Below, piece after piece: positions 8,206 to 16,979 of a stretch of DNA of 64,000 nucleotides. Within the stretch, counting starts at the first letter, position 1. Every line of letters starts with the position of its first letter. The notes beneath the pieces are model-generated. The model made no database searches. It saw only the letters and a program-made list of their open reading frames with translations, and was not told the DNA's origin. Both the position numbers and the translations under genes were made by a program. This DNA comes from Bordetella genomosp. 10 (lineage in GTDB: Bacteria > Pseudomonadota > Gammaproteobacteria > Burkholderiales > Burkholderiaceae_B), in assembly GCF_002261225.1 (NCBI RefSeq), contig NZ_NEVM01000001.1, positions 310,001-374,000 on the forward strand. Reading direction: 5' to 3'.

Positions 8206-8952
8206 ATGAGTGTCGAAGGCCGCATCGCCATAGTCACGGGCTCGTCGGGAGGCATCGGCGCGGCAACCGCGCGCGCATTGTCGGAAGCGGGGGCGACGGT
8301 TGTCGGCGTGGATGTCCGGGAACCGGCCGGCAAGGCGATGCGGTGCGCGGCGTTCCACCTCGCCGACGTCCGCATTCCGAAGACCTTCAGGGATGTCGTT
8401 TCGTCCGTTCTCGAACATCACCATCGCATAGACCTGCTCGTCAATGTCGCCGGCGTCGGATCCACGGGGCCGTCGGAGGGAATCAGCGAGGCCGAGTGGG
8501 ATCGCGTGCTGGAAATCAATCTCAAGGGGACGTTCTTCTGTTGCCAAGCCGTAATCCCCGGCATGAAAAAACAAGGCGGCGGCAGCATCGTCAACATCGG
8601 TTCCGTCGTCGGCAAGAACGGCGGCAATGCGCGTTGCTGGATCGATCCCGATGAACAGTCGGGGGTATCGAACGCGGCGTACGGCGCCGCAAAAGCGGGC
8701 GTGCATCTGCTGACTGCCTACCTGGCCCGCGAACTGGCAGCAAGCCGGATAAGAGTCAACGCCGTTGCGCCCGGGCCCATCGCGACCCCCATGACGACGG
8801 TTTTCCCGGAGGCGCTTCGCTCCCTGATCCCGGTGGGAAGAATGGGCCAGCTCGACGACGTGGCAAATGCGGTGCTGTTTCTGGCCGACGGCAGGAATAG
8901 CTTCATCACCGGCGAAGTCCTGGATGTCAACGGAGGCATATGGTGTGACTGA
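8206..8952 (+). CDS. short-chain dehydrogenase/reductase
   Basis: The 248-residue SDR has the nucleotide-binding TGSSGGIG (residues 11-18), NVAGVG (80-85), Ser133, and the catalytic pair Tyr159/Lys163 (YGAAK). It ends with VNGGIWCD. The distance from Ser133 to Tyr159 is about twice the usual 13 residues, because of an insert containing CWIDPDEQ, which would reshape the active-site lid. A GGAAGAGG site precedes the ATG. It heads a plus-strand run with the racemase-like protein and a Bug receptor, so it probably oxidises or reduces a hydroxy-acid or polyol taken up by that receptor. Confidence 0.9.
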   Translation: MSVEGRIAIVTGSSGGIGAATARALSEAGATVVGVDVREPAGKAMRCAAFHLADVRIPKTFRDVVSSVLEHHHRIDLLVNVAGVGSTGPSEGISEAEWDRVLEINLKGTFFCCQAVIPGMKKQGGGSIVNIGSVVGKNGGNARCWIDPDEQSGVSNAAYGAAKAGVHLLTAYLARELAASRIRVNAVAPGPIATPMTTVFPEALRSLIPVGRMGQLDDVANAVLFLADGRNSFITGEVLDVNGGIWCD

Positions 8953-9026
8953 CCGGCAGCAGAACGTCGAGTGACGCGTGACGAACGACGTGCTTGAAAT
9001 AAAACCAAAGAACGAGAGGAGCGGAC

Positions 9027-9830
9027 ATGAAAATCTGGTACCAGAGTTTGACTCGAAAGGATCGCTGGCAGGGCTATAACGTCGCCCTGCAGGCGTTACT
9101 CGACGCGGCCAAGGAGCCCGACACGACGATAGAAATCCACTGCGTAGAAAAGCGCGGCGGTATCGGAGACCAATTTCATTACCTTGAGTCCATTGAGGCG
9201 CAAGAGGTTCTGGAAAATGTCGAGCGCGCGGGCCGTGAGGGTTTCGATGCCTTCGTGATCGGCAACATCGGCGACCCCGGGCTGCGCGAGGCGCGGGAAA
9301 TCGCCGCATTTCCCGTTTTCGGCCTTTGCGAGACATCGGTTCATCTGGCCGCGATGATGGGCGGCAACTTCGCCCTGGTGACGGGCAACGAAAAACATGG
9401 CGCGCGTATCGTCGACAATATCGGCCGCTATGGCCTGCGCGAGAAGCTGCATAGCGTCCGCACGATGTCGGTGGAGCGGTTGGTCGATCTCGAATCCGGC
9501 TTCGGCAATACCGCGGCGCGGGAGGCCCTGGTCAACACATTCATCGAGGCCGGCGAAGCCGCCGCGGCGGAGGGCGCGGAGGTAATCATCCCTTCCATCG
9601 GCGTATTGATGGTGCTGCTTTCTTCGCAGGGGGTGCACGCCCTGCGGCAGGGGACCGTGCCCGTGCTAAACGGTTCCGCCGCGCTGATAAAGATTGCGGA
9701 AAGCGCCGTCAAGCTCAAGAAAATCATGGGCGGCCAATGGACCAGTCGCCGTGCCCATTATGCACAGCCCCCGCTCGATCAGTTGGAAGAACTGCGCGGC
9801 GCCTACGGCGACGTATTCCTGACCATGTGA
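9027..9830 (+). CDS. aspartate/glutamate/hydantoin racemase-fold protein lacking both catalytic cysteines
   Basis: The 267-residue protein resembles hydantoin racemases: GDPGLREAREIA near residues 82-93, FGLCETSVH at 99-106 and a C-terminal NGSAALIKIAES. In active family members a Cys precedes the GDPG motif and a second lies in a GCAG motif. Here the first is Asn80 (IGNIGDPG) and the second region reads IIPSIGV (187-193). The only cysteines are at 39 and 101. It is therefore unlikely to be a two-base racemase; a decarboxylase, isomerase or lyase variant using another residue is possible. It has AGGAG upstream and is followed after 7 bp by the Bug receptor. Confidence 0.8.
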   Translation: MKIWYQSLTRKDRWQGYNVALQALLDAAKEPDTTIEIHCVEKRGGIGDQFHYLESIEAQEVLENVERAGREGFDAFVIGNIGDPGLREAREIAAFPVFGLCETSVHLAAMMGGNFALVTGNEKHGARIVDNIGRYGLREKLHSVRTMSVERLVDLESGFGNTAAREALVNTFIEAGEAAAAEGAEVIIPSIGVLMVLLSSQGVHALRQGTVPVLNGSAALIKIAESAVKLKKIMGGQWTSRRAHYAQPPLDQLEELRGAYGDVFLTM

Positions 9831-9837
9831 GGTTGCC

Positions 9838-10833
9838 ATGACGACGCGCCGTTGCCGCAGCCGGCGCCGATTGATCCTCGGTGCGGCCGGAAGCCTTGCT
9901 CTCCTGGCGCTGCCGACACGGTCAGGCGCCCAATCCAATTATCCGGATCATCCTATCCAATTGATCGTGCCTTATGGCGCGGGGGGCGCCGTCGACATCC
10001 TGGCACGCTCCATCGGCGAACTGATGGGCATGCAACTGGGGAAGCCCATCGTCGTCCAGAATCGGCCGGGGGCGGGAAGCAATATCGGATCTCAATTAGT
10101 CGCGAGAGCGGCGCCGGACGGCTACACGTTGTTGATGGCATCGCCTGCCAATGCCATCAACCAATATCTGTATCCGAAGATGCCGTACGATGTCTTCAAG
10201 GATTTGGAGCCCGTCGGCCTGGCCGCGCAAATCCCCATCGTATTGGTGGCGGCGCCGTCCGTTACGGCCACCACCGTCGCGGACGTGATAAAGCGCGGCA
10301 AGGATCGCAAAAACCCGATAACGGTGGCATCGGGAGGCAGTGGTTCGACCGAGCATCTCGCCGCCGAGCTGTTCAAGATGCACACCGGCATCGAATTTAC
10401 CCATGTCCCCTACCAGGGCGGGGCGGCCGCCTTTCCCGACCTGATGAGCGGGCGCGTCCAATTCATGTTCACCAACCTGCTGGGCGTGCTTCCGCTCATA
10501 CGCGGCGGAAAGCTGAAAGTCATCGCCGTCGCGGACGATATACGTTCCCCGCTGATTCCGGACGTGCCCACATTATCGGAATCCGGTGTGCAGGGAATGA
10601 ACGTGTCCGTCTGGTATGGATTCATGGCGCCCAAGGGCGTGCCCGGCGCAGTCGTCCAACGCCTGAACGACGCCATGCGCAAGGCGCTCTCCGATCCGGC
10701 GTTGAAGGATCGCTTGCAGCAAAGCGGCGCCCGCATCCTGGCCAAGTCTCCGAAGGATTTCGCCGTTTTCCTGAAAGCGGAATCCACGCGTTGGGGGGAC
10801 GTCATCCGCACGGCGCATATCAAGCTCGAGTGA
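9838..10833 (+). CDS. Bug-family (TctC) tripartite tricarboxylate transporter binding protein
   Basis: The 331-residue periplasmic protein begins with a twin-arginine-like leader (SRRRLILGAAGSLALLAL) and then has the Bug fold: IQLIVPYGAGGAVDILAR, VVQNRPGAGSNIGSQ and THVPYQGGAAAFPDLMSG. Bug proteins bind carboxylated small molecules for TctAB-type permeases. No tctA or tctB gene adjoins it; the only such pair in the window is at 60.6-62.6 kb, so it may be an orphan receptor. It is separated by 7 bp from the racemase-fold gene and is followed by a LysR gene on the same strand. Confidence 0.92.
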   Translation: MTTRRCRSRRRLILGAAGSLALLALPTRSGAQSNYPDHPIQLIVPYGAGGAVDILARSIGELMGMQLGKPIVVQNRPGAGSNIGSQLVARAAPDGYTLLMASPANAINQYLYPKMPYDVFKDLEPVGLAAQIPIVLVAAPSVTATTVADVIKRGKDRKNPITVASGGSGSTEHLAAELFKMHTGIEFTHVPYQGGAAAFPDLMSGRVQFMFTNLLGVLPLIRGGKLKVIAVADDIRSPLIPDVPTLSESGVQGMNVSVWYGFMAPKGVPGAVVQRLNDAMRKALSDPALKDRLQQSGARILAKSPKDFAVFLKAESTRWGDVIRTAHIKLE

Positions 10834-10946
10834 TGTTCAACCGTAAATCGACGAAGGGCGCTCCTCACGCGAGCCAATCGGATGGTGCTCATCCTTATCG
10901 ACTTGCGGAACGAGAGCTATGATCGGATTTCAACTCCCCGCGCGAG

Positions 10947-11924
10947 GTGGCCGGCGTGCATGCGACAGTTGGAATCGGAATCAATTCGCCTCGTTTTGAC
11001 TTCGCGGATCTATGGCTGTTCGTCTGCGTCGCCCGGAGCGCCAGCCTCACGCTTGCCGCCGAGCGGGCGTGTCTGTCGCTTCCTGCCGCGAGCATGCGTA
11101 TCAAGCAGCTCGAGACGGCGGTGGGCGCGACGCTGCTCTATCGTCGCCAGCGCGGCACCTCGCTGACGGCCGCGGGCGAATGCTTCCTGAAACATGCCGA
11201 ACATCTGCTTCGCTACGCCGAAGAGGCTACGGCTGACATGGCCCACTTTGCCGATGGCCGTCGGGGGCATGTAATCATCTGGGCCAATACCACTGCATTC
11301 CGGGATTTCCTTCCCTCGGATCTGGTGGGTTTCCTGGCCGATCACCCTGAAATCGATGTCGAGCTTCGCGAACGTCCTAGCGCCGAGATCATTCGCGCGC
11401 TGCGCGATGGCACCATAGAGATCGGCATCGTCTCCGAAGCGGCGGATACGGATGGCCTGGAGGCCTTGCCTTACAAGGTGGATGAACTCGTGATGGCCGT
11501 GCCCGGGAATCATCCGCTTGCAGCGCGCAAAACGGTTCGCTTTTCCGAGTGCCTGGTATACGACTTCGTCGGGCTCGCGTCGGCCAGCGCCTTACAGACC
11601 TATGTCCAGGCAGCCGCCGTCTCCACCGGAAGGCCGTTGAGGCTCAGAATCGAAGTGGCGAGTTTCGACGATCTCGCGCATTTGGTCGGGGCCGGAATCG
11701 GCATCGCCGTCTTTCCGATCTCCATCGCCCGCCGGCTGGGCGACGCGATCCGCGTGCTCCAGCTTGACGATCCGTGGTCGATTACGGCGCTGAGGATCTG
11801 CCGGAACGGCAGCCGGAATATATCCGGGGCGGCGAACAGATTGGTGGCTTATCTTCAAAGCCGCTCGTCGCTGCCCGGCGGCGGGAAGTTGAAAATGGCC
11901 GGCGAAAGGAAGAAGTCGATCTGA
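10947..11924 (+). CDS. LysR-family transcriptional regulator
   Basis: The 325-residue protein has an N-terminal winged helix (FADLWLFVCVARSASLTLAA, then PAASMRIKQLETAVGATLLY) and an effector domain with VSEAADTDGLEALPYKVDEL. Homology starts about 15 residues in; the GTG at 10947 or one at 10956 is the likely start. It follows the Bug receptor by 113 bp on the same strand, so it may be co-transcribed with, or control, the SDR/racemase-fold/receptor genes. It converges on the MarR gene with a 24-bp gap. The effector is unknown. Confidence 0.88.
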   Translation: MAGVHATVGIGINSPRFDFADLWLFVCVARSASLTLAAERACLSLPAASMRIKQLETAVGATLLYRRQRGTSLTAAGECFLKHAEHLLRYAEEATADMAHFADGRRGHVIIWANTTAFRDFLPSDLVGFLADHPEIDVELRERPSAEIIRALRDGTIEIGIVSEAADTDGLEALPYKVDELVMAVPGNHPLAARKTVRFSECLVYDFVGLASASALQTYVQAAAVSTGRPLRLRIEVASFDDLAHLVGAGIGIAVFPISIARRLGDAIRVLQLDDPWSITALRICRNGSRNISGAANRLVAYLQSRSSLPGGGKLKMAGERKKSI

Positions 11925-11948
11925 TGCGCCTGGGCGCAACACGAAGCG

Positions 11949-12554
11949 CTAGTCCGTGAGTGGCTCGAACGGCGTCCGCGCGCGCGGCTCCAGTTCATCG
12001 ACGATGCGATGCAGCAGCGCGAACAGGTGCTGGCGTTCCGGCTCGGTCAGGGGCGCCATCTGTTCGGCGTAGGTGGCCTCGGCCATCTTCGCAGTCTGAT
12101 TCAGGGCGCGCCGGCCCGCGGCCGTCAGGGTCAAGGTGCGCTGGCGGCGGTCTATTTCCGCCTTCTTGCGGGTGATCCAGCCGCGGGCTTCAAGCGCCTG
12201 GACGATCTGCGACACGGTGACCTTGTTCATGCCTATGGCCTTGGCCAGGTCGCCCTGGTTGACGCCGTGCAGGTCATGCAAGGCGATCATGACGGAGTAC
12301 TGGGCCGGCGACAGCGACAGCTTTTCGAAGTTCGCCTCGAAGATGGCGACATAGATCTGGTGGGCGCGCCGCAGCAGGAAGCCGGGCCGCGAGTAAAGCT
12401 GGGAGAGTCGTTCGACGTGCTGAGCGGGCATGGATGTGGATAATTGAGGCGCCATGGCGCGGGACGGCGGATTCTTCGCGGTGTCCGGTGCAGGACCCGT
12501 CGCCGCGCCGGCTGCCTCGGGCTGTATGAGGGAGGGCGTCAACGGGCCCGCCAT
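11949..12554 (-). CDS. MarR-family transcriptional regulator
   Basis: The 201-residue protein has a MarR winged helix: LSPAQYSVMIALHDLHGVNQGDLAKA (about residues 80-105), the recognition helix MNKVTVSQIVQALEARGWI and the wing DRRQRTLTLTAAG. Its ATG overlaps the MFS stop codon (ATGA), so the two are translationally coupled, which decides the start; the frame continues to 12695 without homology. An Ala/Pro-rich N-terminal tail of about 45 residues is unusual. MarR proteins typically repress an adjacent exporter and respond to phenolic ligands. The operator candidate at 14102-14133 lies before the MFS gene. Confidence 0.9.
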   Translation of the reverse strand: MAGPLTPSLIQPEAAGAATGPAPDTAKNPPSRAMAPQLSTSMPAQHVERLSQLYSRPGFLLRRAHQIYVAIFEANFEKLSLSPAQYSVMIALHDLHGVNQGDLAKAIGMNKVTVSQIVQALEARGWITRKKAEIDRRQRTLTLTAAGRRALNQTAKMAEATYAEQMAPLTEPERQHLFALLHRIVDELEPRARTPFEPLTD

Positions 12555-14020
12555 CAGGGAGCCCGATGGCCGCTTAGCTCCGCCCCGTCCTGCGCGGACA
12601 AGGCCCGGTAGCGGGGCATGGCGGCGCAGGCAAACAGTGCGACCAGGACGAACGCCGCCGAGAAATCCGAATCGGCGGGCGTAGCGCGGGCGCATAGGTT
12701 AGCAGACCACTGCACGGCGAGCGCCGACAGGGAGATGCCCAGCATGATGGCCAATTGCCAGGCCATGGTGTTGAGGGTGGTGGCCGAGGCGATTTTCTCG
12801 CGGGGCAGATCGGCGTAGGACACCGCGGTCAGGGCATTGAACTGGACTGCCCGGAAGAAGCTGGCCATCGAGACGAAAGCCGTGATGCCGACCAGGCCCC
12901 AATGCGGCAGCGAGAAAAGGGCGCAGCCGGCCAAGGCCGCGGCGCACATCAAGCCGTTATAGCAAAGTACGCGGCGGAAACCCCAGCGGCGCAACAGCCG
13001 GGTGGTCTGCGTTTTGGTGAAGAACGCGATCGAGCCGCTGATCAGCAGGACGATGCCGCTTTGCAGGGCGGTGTAGCCCAGGCCCAGTTGCAGCATCAGC
13101 GGCAACAGGAAAGGCAACGCGCCGTAGCCGACGCGAACCAGGGATCCGCCCCAGAAACCGGCGGCGAAAGTCGGCAAGCGCAGCAGGCGGAAGTCCAGCA
13201 TGGGCGACGCCAGGCCACGGAAGCGGCGGACGTAGAGCCAGACGCATACTGCGAAGGCCACGGCCAACGCGGCCAGCATGGGCAGGCTGGCGCCATGCCG
13301 GGCCCGTTCGATCATCAGGATCAGCAAGGCCAGCGCGGCCCCCGCCAACAGCCATTCGCGCACGTCGAAGGTCAGGTCCGCCCGATGATGCAATTGCGGC
13401 ATGATGCTGCGCGCGGCCCACAGGCCGGCCAGGCCCACCGGCACATTGATCAGGAATACCCAATGCCAGGACAGATAGGCGGAGAACAGGCCGCCCAGGG
13501 GCGGTCCCAGCATCGGGCCCACCATGGCCGGCGTAATGAACCAGGCCAGCGCTTCGACCAGTTGCGCCTTGCTGGTGGTGTGGACGATGGCCGTGCGGCC
13601 CACCGGCACCATCATGGCCGCCGCCACGCCCTGCAATGCGCGAAACAGTGCCAGCGTGGCCAGGCTGGGCGCCATGGCGCACAATACCGAGCTCGCGGTG
13701 AACAGCCCCACCGCCCAGGAAAACACCGTGCGCGTGCCATGCCGCGCCGCCACCAGTCCGCTCATGGGCACGAACACCAGCGAGCACAGCAGATAGATGG
13801 TCATCGTCAGGTTCAAGCTCAGCGGATCGACGCCGAAGTCGCGGGCGATGTCCGGGATGACGGGGCTGATGATGGTGGCGTCCAGTTGCTCCATGAAGTA
13901 CGCCGAGCCGACCAGGATGGACAGGGGCCGGAAGCTGGTGTCCTTGGCAAGCGTCGCGGCGGCGCCGGCTGGATGAGCGGGGGGAGCGATGGGAGCCGGG
14001 TCGCGGGGGGATGAGGACAT
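12554..14020 (-). CDS. MFS transporter, DHA2 (EmrB/QacA-like) drug:H+ antiporter type
   Basis: The 488-residue inner-membrane protein begins with a short cytoplasmic Ala/Pro-rich tail. It then has the DHA2 first-helix motif MEQLDATIISPVIPDIARDFG, VPMSGLVAARHGTRTVF (motif A region) and WHWVFLINVPVGLAGL, which is typical of EmrB-type exporters with about 14 helices. The expected role is proton-driven efflux of hydrophobic compounds. No EmrA-like membrane fusion gene is present. It is the first gene of a two-gene unit with the coupled MarR regulator and is divergent from the rhodanese gene at 14184. Confidence 0.9.
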   Translation of the reverse strand: MSSSPRDPAPIAPPAHPAGAAATLAKDTSFRPLSILVGSAYFMEQLDATIISPVIPDIARDFGVDPLSLNLTMTIYLLCSLVFVPMSGLVAARHGTRTVFSWAVGLFTASSVLCAMAPSLATLALFRALQGVAAAMMVPVGRTAIVHTTSKAQLVEALAWFITPAMVGPMLGPPLGGLFSAYLSWHWVFLINVPVGLAGLWAARSIMPQLHHRADLTFDVREWLLAGAALALLILMIERARHGASLPMLAALAVAFAVCVWLYVRRFRGLASPMLDFRLLRLPTFAAGFWGGSLVRVGYGALPFLLPLMLQLGLGYTALQSGIVLLISGSIAFFTKTQTTRLLRRWGFRRVLCYNGLMCAAALAGCALFSLPHWGLVGITAFVSMASFFRAVQFNALTAVSYADLPREKIASATTLNTMAWQLAIMLGISLSALAVQWSANLCARATPADSDFSAAFVLVALFACAAMPRYRALSAQDGAELSGHRAP

Positions 14021-14101
14021 GTATCTGGAGCCATGGAAAAGAGGAATCGCCCGCCATTTTGCGCGCTTGGGCGACCGCTCAAAAATGACGATAGTAAATA
14101 A

Positions 14102-14133
14102 GCTAACAAATTAATGAGCGTTTGATAGTTAGC
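14102..14133. promoter_or_regulatory. inverted repeat GCTAAC...GTTAGC, candidate MarR operator
   Basis: In the A+T-rich 163-bp gap between the divergent MFS and rhodanese genes, GCTAAC (14102-14107) and GTTAGC (14128-14133) are perfect inverted copies 20 bp apart. The right arm is preceded by ATA (ATAGTTAGC), which recurs in the palindrome at 24483-24502 in front of another operon. It may serve the MarR protein or a sulfur regulator acting on the plus-strand genes. Confidence 0.4.
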
Positions 14134-14183
14134 CTGCTGACGATACGATGCCTAGCATATCAGTCTGCATCATGGAGCGGGTC

Positions 14184-14993
14184 ATGGCAACTTTCGAACT
14201 GGCGACGCCGGAGTGGCTGGCGCGGCACATCGGGCAAGAGGACATCGTCCTGGTCGACACGCGGCCGGTGGCCGAGTATTGGGCCGGGCATATTCCCGGC
14301 GCGCGGCATCTGGATCCGTCTCTGTTCTCGGTCCCGCGCACCGATGGTCCTGCGCTGGCACGCCTGCAGGCCGTCCTGACGTGGAGTCTGTCCGCGCTGG
14401 GAATCGCGCCGGGATCGCGGGTGGTGGTGGCTGGCGCGCAGAACGAGGTCAACGCCGCCCGGGTGGCGTGGGCGCTGGCGTACGCGGGGGTCGAGCATAT
14501 CCTCTTGCTGGACGGCGGTGTCGACGCCTGGACGGGCGAGCGGGTGACCGCCGCGCCCGCCGTCACCGCGACACCCTTCACGGCGACGCCGCAGTCCGCT
14601 TATCTGGCGACGGCGGAAGAAGTGCTGGCTGCCGTGCGGCAGGCCCAACCCGCTGGCGTGCGCGTCATCGATGCGCGTTCCAGGGAAGAGTTTGCCGGCC
14701 AGCGCAGCAACGCCGGCCGCACGGGCCGCGTGCCGGGCGCGCGCTTCTGGGATACGAGCCGGGAACTGGCGGCCGATGGCCGTTTCGCCGCGGCCGCCCA
14801 ACTGGCTCCCGCTGTCGAGGATGTCGTGGCCGCCGATGAGCGCGCCATCGTCTATTGCGGCGGTGGCGGACGCGCGGCCCGTACCTTCATCGCCCTGCAA
14901 CTGGCAGGGCATGCCGGCGCCGCGGTCTATCCCGCGTCCTGGAACGAATGGGGCACTTCCGACAAGTTTCCGGTGGAATCCACGGCAGTCTGA
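14184..14993 (+). CDS. two-domain sulfurtransferase (rhodanese / mercaptopyruvate type)
   Basis: The 269-residue protein has two rhodanese domains. The N-terminal one (about 1-125, VLVDTRPVAEYWAGHIPGARH) is inactive, with AGAQNEV where the cysteine loop should be. The C-terminal one carries the catalytic Cys225 in the loop CGGGGRA. Tandem rhodaneses move sulfane sulfur from thiosulfate or 3-mercaptopyruvate to an acceptor. The ATG at 14184 has GGAG six bases upstream; two earlier in-frame ATGs lack this. It leads a plus-strand unit with a TauD-type dioxygenase and a sulfonate-type ABC transporter, which fits a role in handling sulfur released from organosulfur compounds. Confidence 0.92.
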   Translation: MATFELATPEWLARHIGQEDIVLVDTRPVAEYWAGHIPGARHLDPSLFSVPRTDGPALARLQAVLTWSLSALGIAPGSRVVVAGAQNEVNAARVAWALAYAGVEHILLLDGGVDAWTGERVTAAPAVTATPFTATPQSAYLATAEEVLAAVRQAQPAGVRVIDARSREEFAGQRSNAGRTGRVPGARFWDTSRELAADGRFAAAAQLAPAVEDVVAADERAIVYCGGGGRAARTFIALQLAGHAGAAVYPASWNEWGTSDKFPVESTAV

Positions 14994-15049
14994 TCGCCAT
15001 TCGAGCGCCATCCAGCACCATCCATATAGAGCAAGGGAAGCAAGACATT

Positions 15050-15970
15050 ATGTACGGCATCGTCGTCGACAACGACAGACTCGACCGGATCCAGCCGAAG
15101 ATTCTGGACATGACCCGCTATCTCGCCAGCGCCTCCGAGGCCGACGGCGTGACGGTGACGCCTTACTCGCCCACGGTGGGCGCGCGCGTGAGCGGGCTGC
15201 GCATCGACGGCAATGGCGACGTCGCGCCGGGGGTGCGCAAGCTGCTGTACGGCGCTCTGCTGCGCTATGGCTTCCTGAGCTTCGAACCGGGCACGGTCGG
15301 GGTGGAGCACTTCGAACGCCTGGTCTCGCTGTTCGGCAAAGCCAAGTTGATGAACACGCCGTACACGCCCAAGACGGGAAAAAGCGGCGAGCTGAATACC
15401 ATCGATGCGTCGACCAAGAAAACGCGCATGAACTACATCTGGCATATGGACCAGGTGTTCCAGCCCACCTCGCCACCCTACACGGCGCTGCTGGGCGAGA
15501 CCATGCCCGCGCTAGGCGGCGATACCTTGTTCGCCAATGCAACAGCGGCTTATGACTTGCTCGATCCGCTGTTGGTGTCCTACCTGGAAACGCTGACGGC
15601 GGTTCACGACGCCGATACGATGGGCTATCTGACGCTGGCCTATCACGACCTTGAAGCACGCGCCGAGCAGCGCCGCAAGTATCCGCCCATCGAAGTGCCG
15701 TTGATCCGCACGCACCCGGAGACGGGCCGCAAGCAGATCTTCGTCAACGAGCTGTACACGCATCGCATCCTGGGAGTCAGCCGGCGCACCAGTACCGCGT
15801 TGTTGGACATCCTGTTCGATGCCCTGAGTTCACCGGAGGTGCAGGCGCGCCATCGTTGGGAGAGCGGCACGGCCTTGATCTGGGACAACCGCACCGTCCA
15901 ACATCGCGGCGTACCGGATTTCGGCGCGCAGAAGCGAGTCATGCACCGGGCGCTGGTGCTGGCCGGTTGA
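15050..15970 (+). CDS. TauD/TfdA-family Fe(II)/2-oxoglutarate-dependent dioxygenase
   Basis: The 306-residue protein has the iron ligands His132-x-Asp134 (WHMDQVF) and His285 (VQHRGVPD). Arg296 and Arg300 match TauD Arg266 and Arg270 in spacing after the distal His, so 2-oxoglutarate binding looks intact. TauD enzymes hydroxylate the carbon next to a sulfonate (or sulfate ester) group, releasing sulfite and an aldehyde. The start at 15050 is where homology begins; the longer frame overlaps the rhodanese gene. Directly downstream genes encode a sulfonate-type ABC importer, so taurine or an alkyl- or arylsulfonate or sulfate ester is the likely substrate; which one is unresolved. Confidence 0.9.
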   Translation: MYGIVVDNDRLDRIQPKILDMTRYLASASEADGVTVTPYSPTVGARVSGLRIDGNGDVAPGVRKLLYGALLRYGFLSFEPGTVGVEHFERLVSLFGKAKLMNTPYTPKTGKSGELNTIDASTKKTRMNYIWHMDQVFQPTSPPYTALLGETMPALGGDTLFANATAAYDLLDPLLVSYLETLTAVHDADTMGYLTLAYHDLEARAEQRRKYPPIEVPLIRTHPETGRKQIFVNELYTHRILGVSRRTSTALLDILFDALSSPEVQARHRWESGTALIWDNRTVQHRGVPDFGAQKRVMHRALVLAG

Positions 15971-15998
15971 GATCATTCTTTCCATACGCAGACACGAA

Positions 15999-16979
15999 AT
16001 GAATCGCAGAGATTTTCTACAACTGGCGGGCGGCGCGATGGCTGCCAGCCTGCTGCCCGGCGCCACATATGCCGCCGACGCGCAAGACAGGAAGAAAGTA
16101 CGTATCACGCTGCCTTCGGCGGGCAGCGCGGGCTCGGCCTGGCGTCCGCTGGTCGAGCGCTACAAGCTGGATCAGGATCTGGGCATCGTCCTCGACTGGG
16201 TGACGGCGGACCCCGGCAAAATGCAGGTGCAGTTAAGCGCCGGCTCCCTGGATGTGGGCGTCTTCGGTTCGGTGGGCCTGGCGACGCTGGCCAACCGCGG
16301 CAGCGACATCGTACTGTTCGGCCCCGCGCTGAATAACCATGGCCGCTGGATCGTGAAGGGGGACAGCGCCTACAAATCGCCCAAGGACCTGATCGGCAAA
16401 CGCATCGCCACTACCGCCGAAACCAGCGAGACTTACCAGCAAGCGCGTATCGCGGCATCGCTGACGGGCCTGGATCTGAAGAAGGATGTGAAGGTGATCT
16501 TCGGATCGCCCACCGCCAACCTGGCGCTGTTCGAACGCGGCGACGTGGATGGCATCATCACCTTGGAGCCCACCGCCACGCGCCTGGTGGGCCGTGGCGC
16601 GCGCGAGATCGCTCGCGTCGCCGATATCTGGAAGGAGGCCACGGGCCAGGCGGACGATCCGTTCCTGGTCGGCCTGGCGGCCAGCAAGGGCTGGTATGAG
16701 CAGAACAAGGCCACCGCGGCGAAGCTGGCGACGCTGTTCGAGCGTATTGGCGCCACCATCGCCCAGCATCCCGAAAGTCTCAAGCCCATCGCCGCCGAGC
16801 TGGGCCTGAAGGCCGACGAGACGCAGGCCATCGAGCTCTTGCCCCAGCGCTTGGCGCCGACGTATTCGACCAAGTGGGACGCCAGCGTCTTCGCTACCAT
16901 AGACAAGCAGATCGAAGTCGCGGTGAAACTCGGCCTGCTGGACGCGGTGCCCTCGCGCAAACTCTATGTGAAGGCTTGA
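15999..16979 (+). CDS. ABC transporter substrate-binding protein, SsuA/TauA (NitT/TauT) type
   Basis: The 326-residue protein opens with a twin-arginine-like leader (MNRRDFLQLAGGAMAASLL). It continues with the NitT/TauT fold: KMQVQLSAGSLDVGVFG, LIGKRIATTAETSETYQQAR and FERGDVDGIITLEPTATRL. Such proteins bind sulfonates, nitrate or sulfate esters in the periplasm. It shares KEATGQADDPFLVGLAAS with the sulfonate binding protein at 21536 and with the broken copy at 23364. The permease ATG directly follows its stop codon, and an ATPase gene completes the importer. Confidence 0.92.
   Translation: MNRRDFLQLAGGAMAASLLPGATYAADAQDRKKVRITLPSAGSAGSAWRPLVERYKLDQDLGIVLDWVTADPGKMQVQLSAGSLDVGVFGSVGLATLANRGSDIVLFGPALNNHGRWIVKGDSAYKSPKDLIGKRIATTAETSETYQQARIAASLTGLDLKKDVKVIFGSPTANLALFERGDVDGIITLEPTATRLVGRGAREIARVADIWKEATGQADDPFLVGLAASKGWYEQNKATAAKLATLFERIGATIAQHPESLKPIAAELGLKADETQAIELLPQRLAPTYSTKWDASVFATIDKQIEVAVKLGLLDAVPSRKLYVKA

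Noticed and set aside
12755..14014. 419-codon plus-strand open frame rich in Gln, His and Arg opposite the MFS gene
   Set aside because: Low-complexity antisense translation; the minus strand encodes a complete DHA2 transporter.
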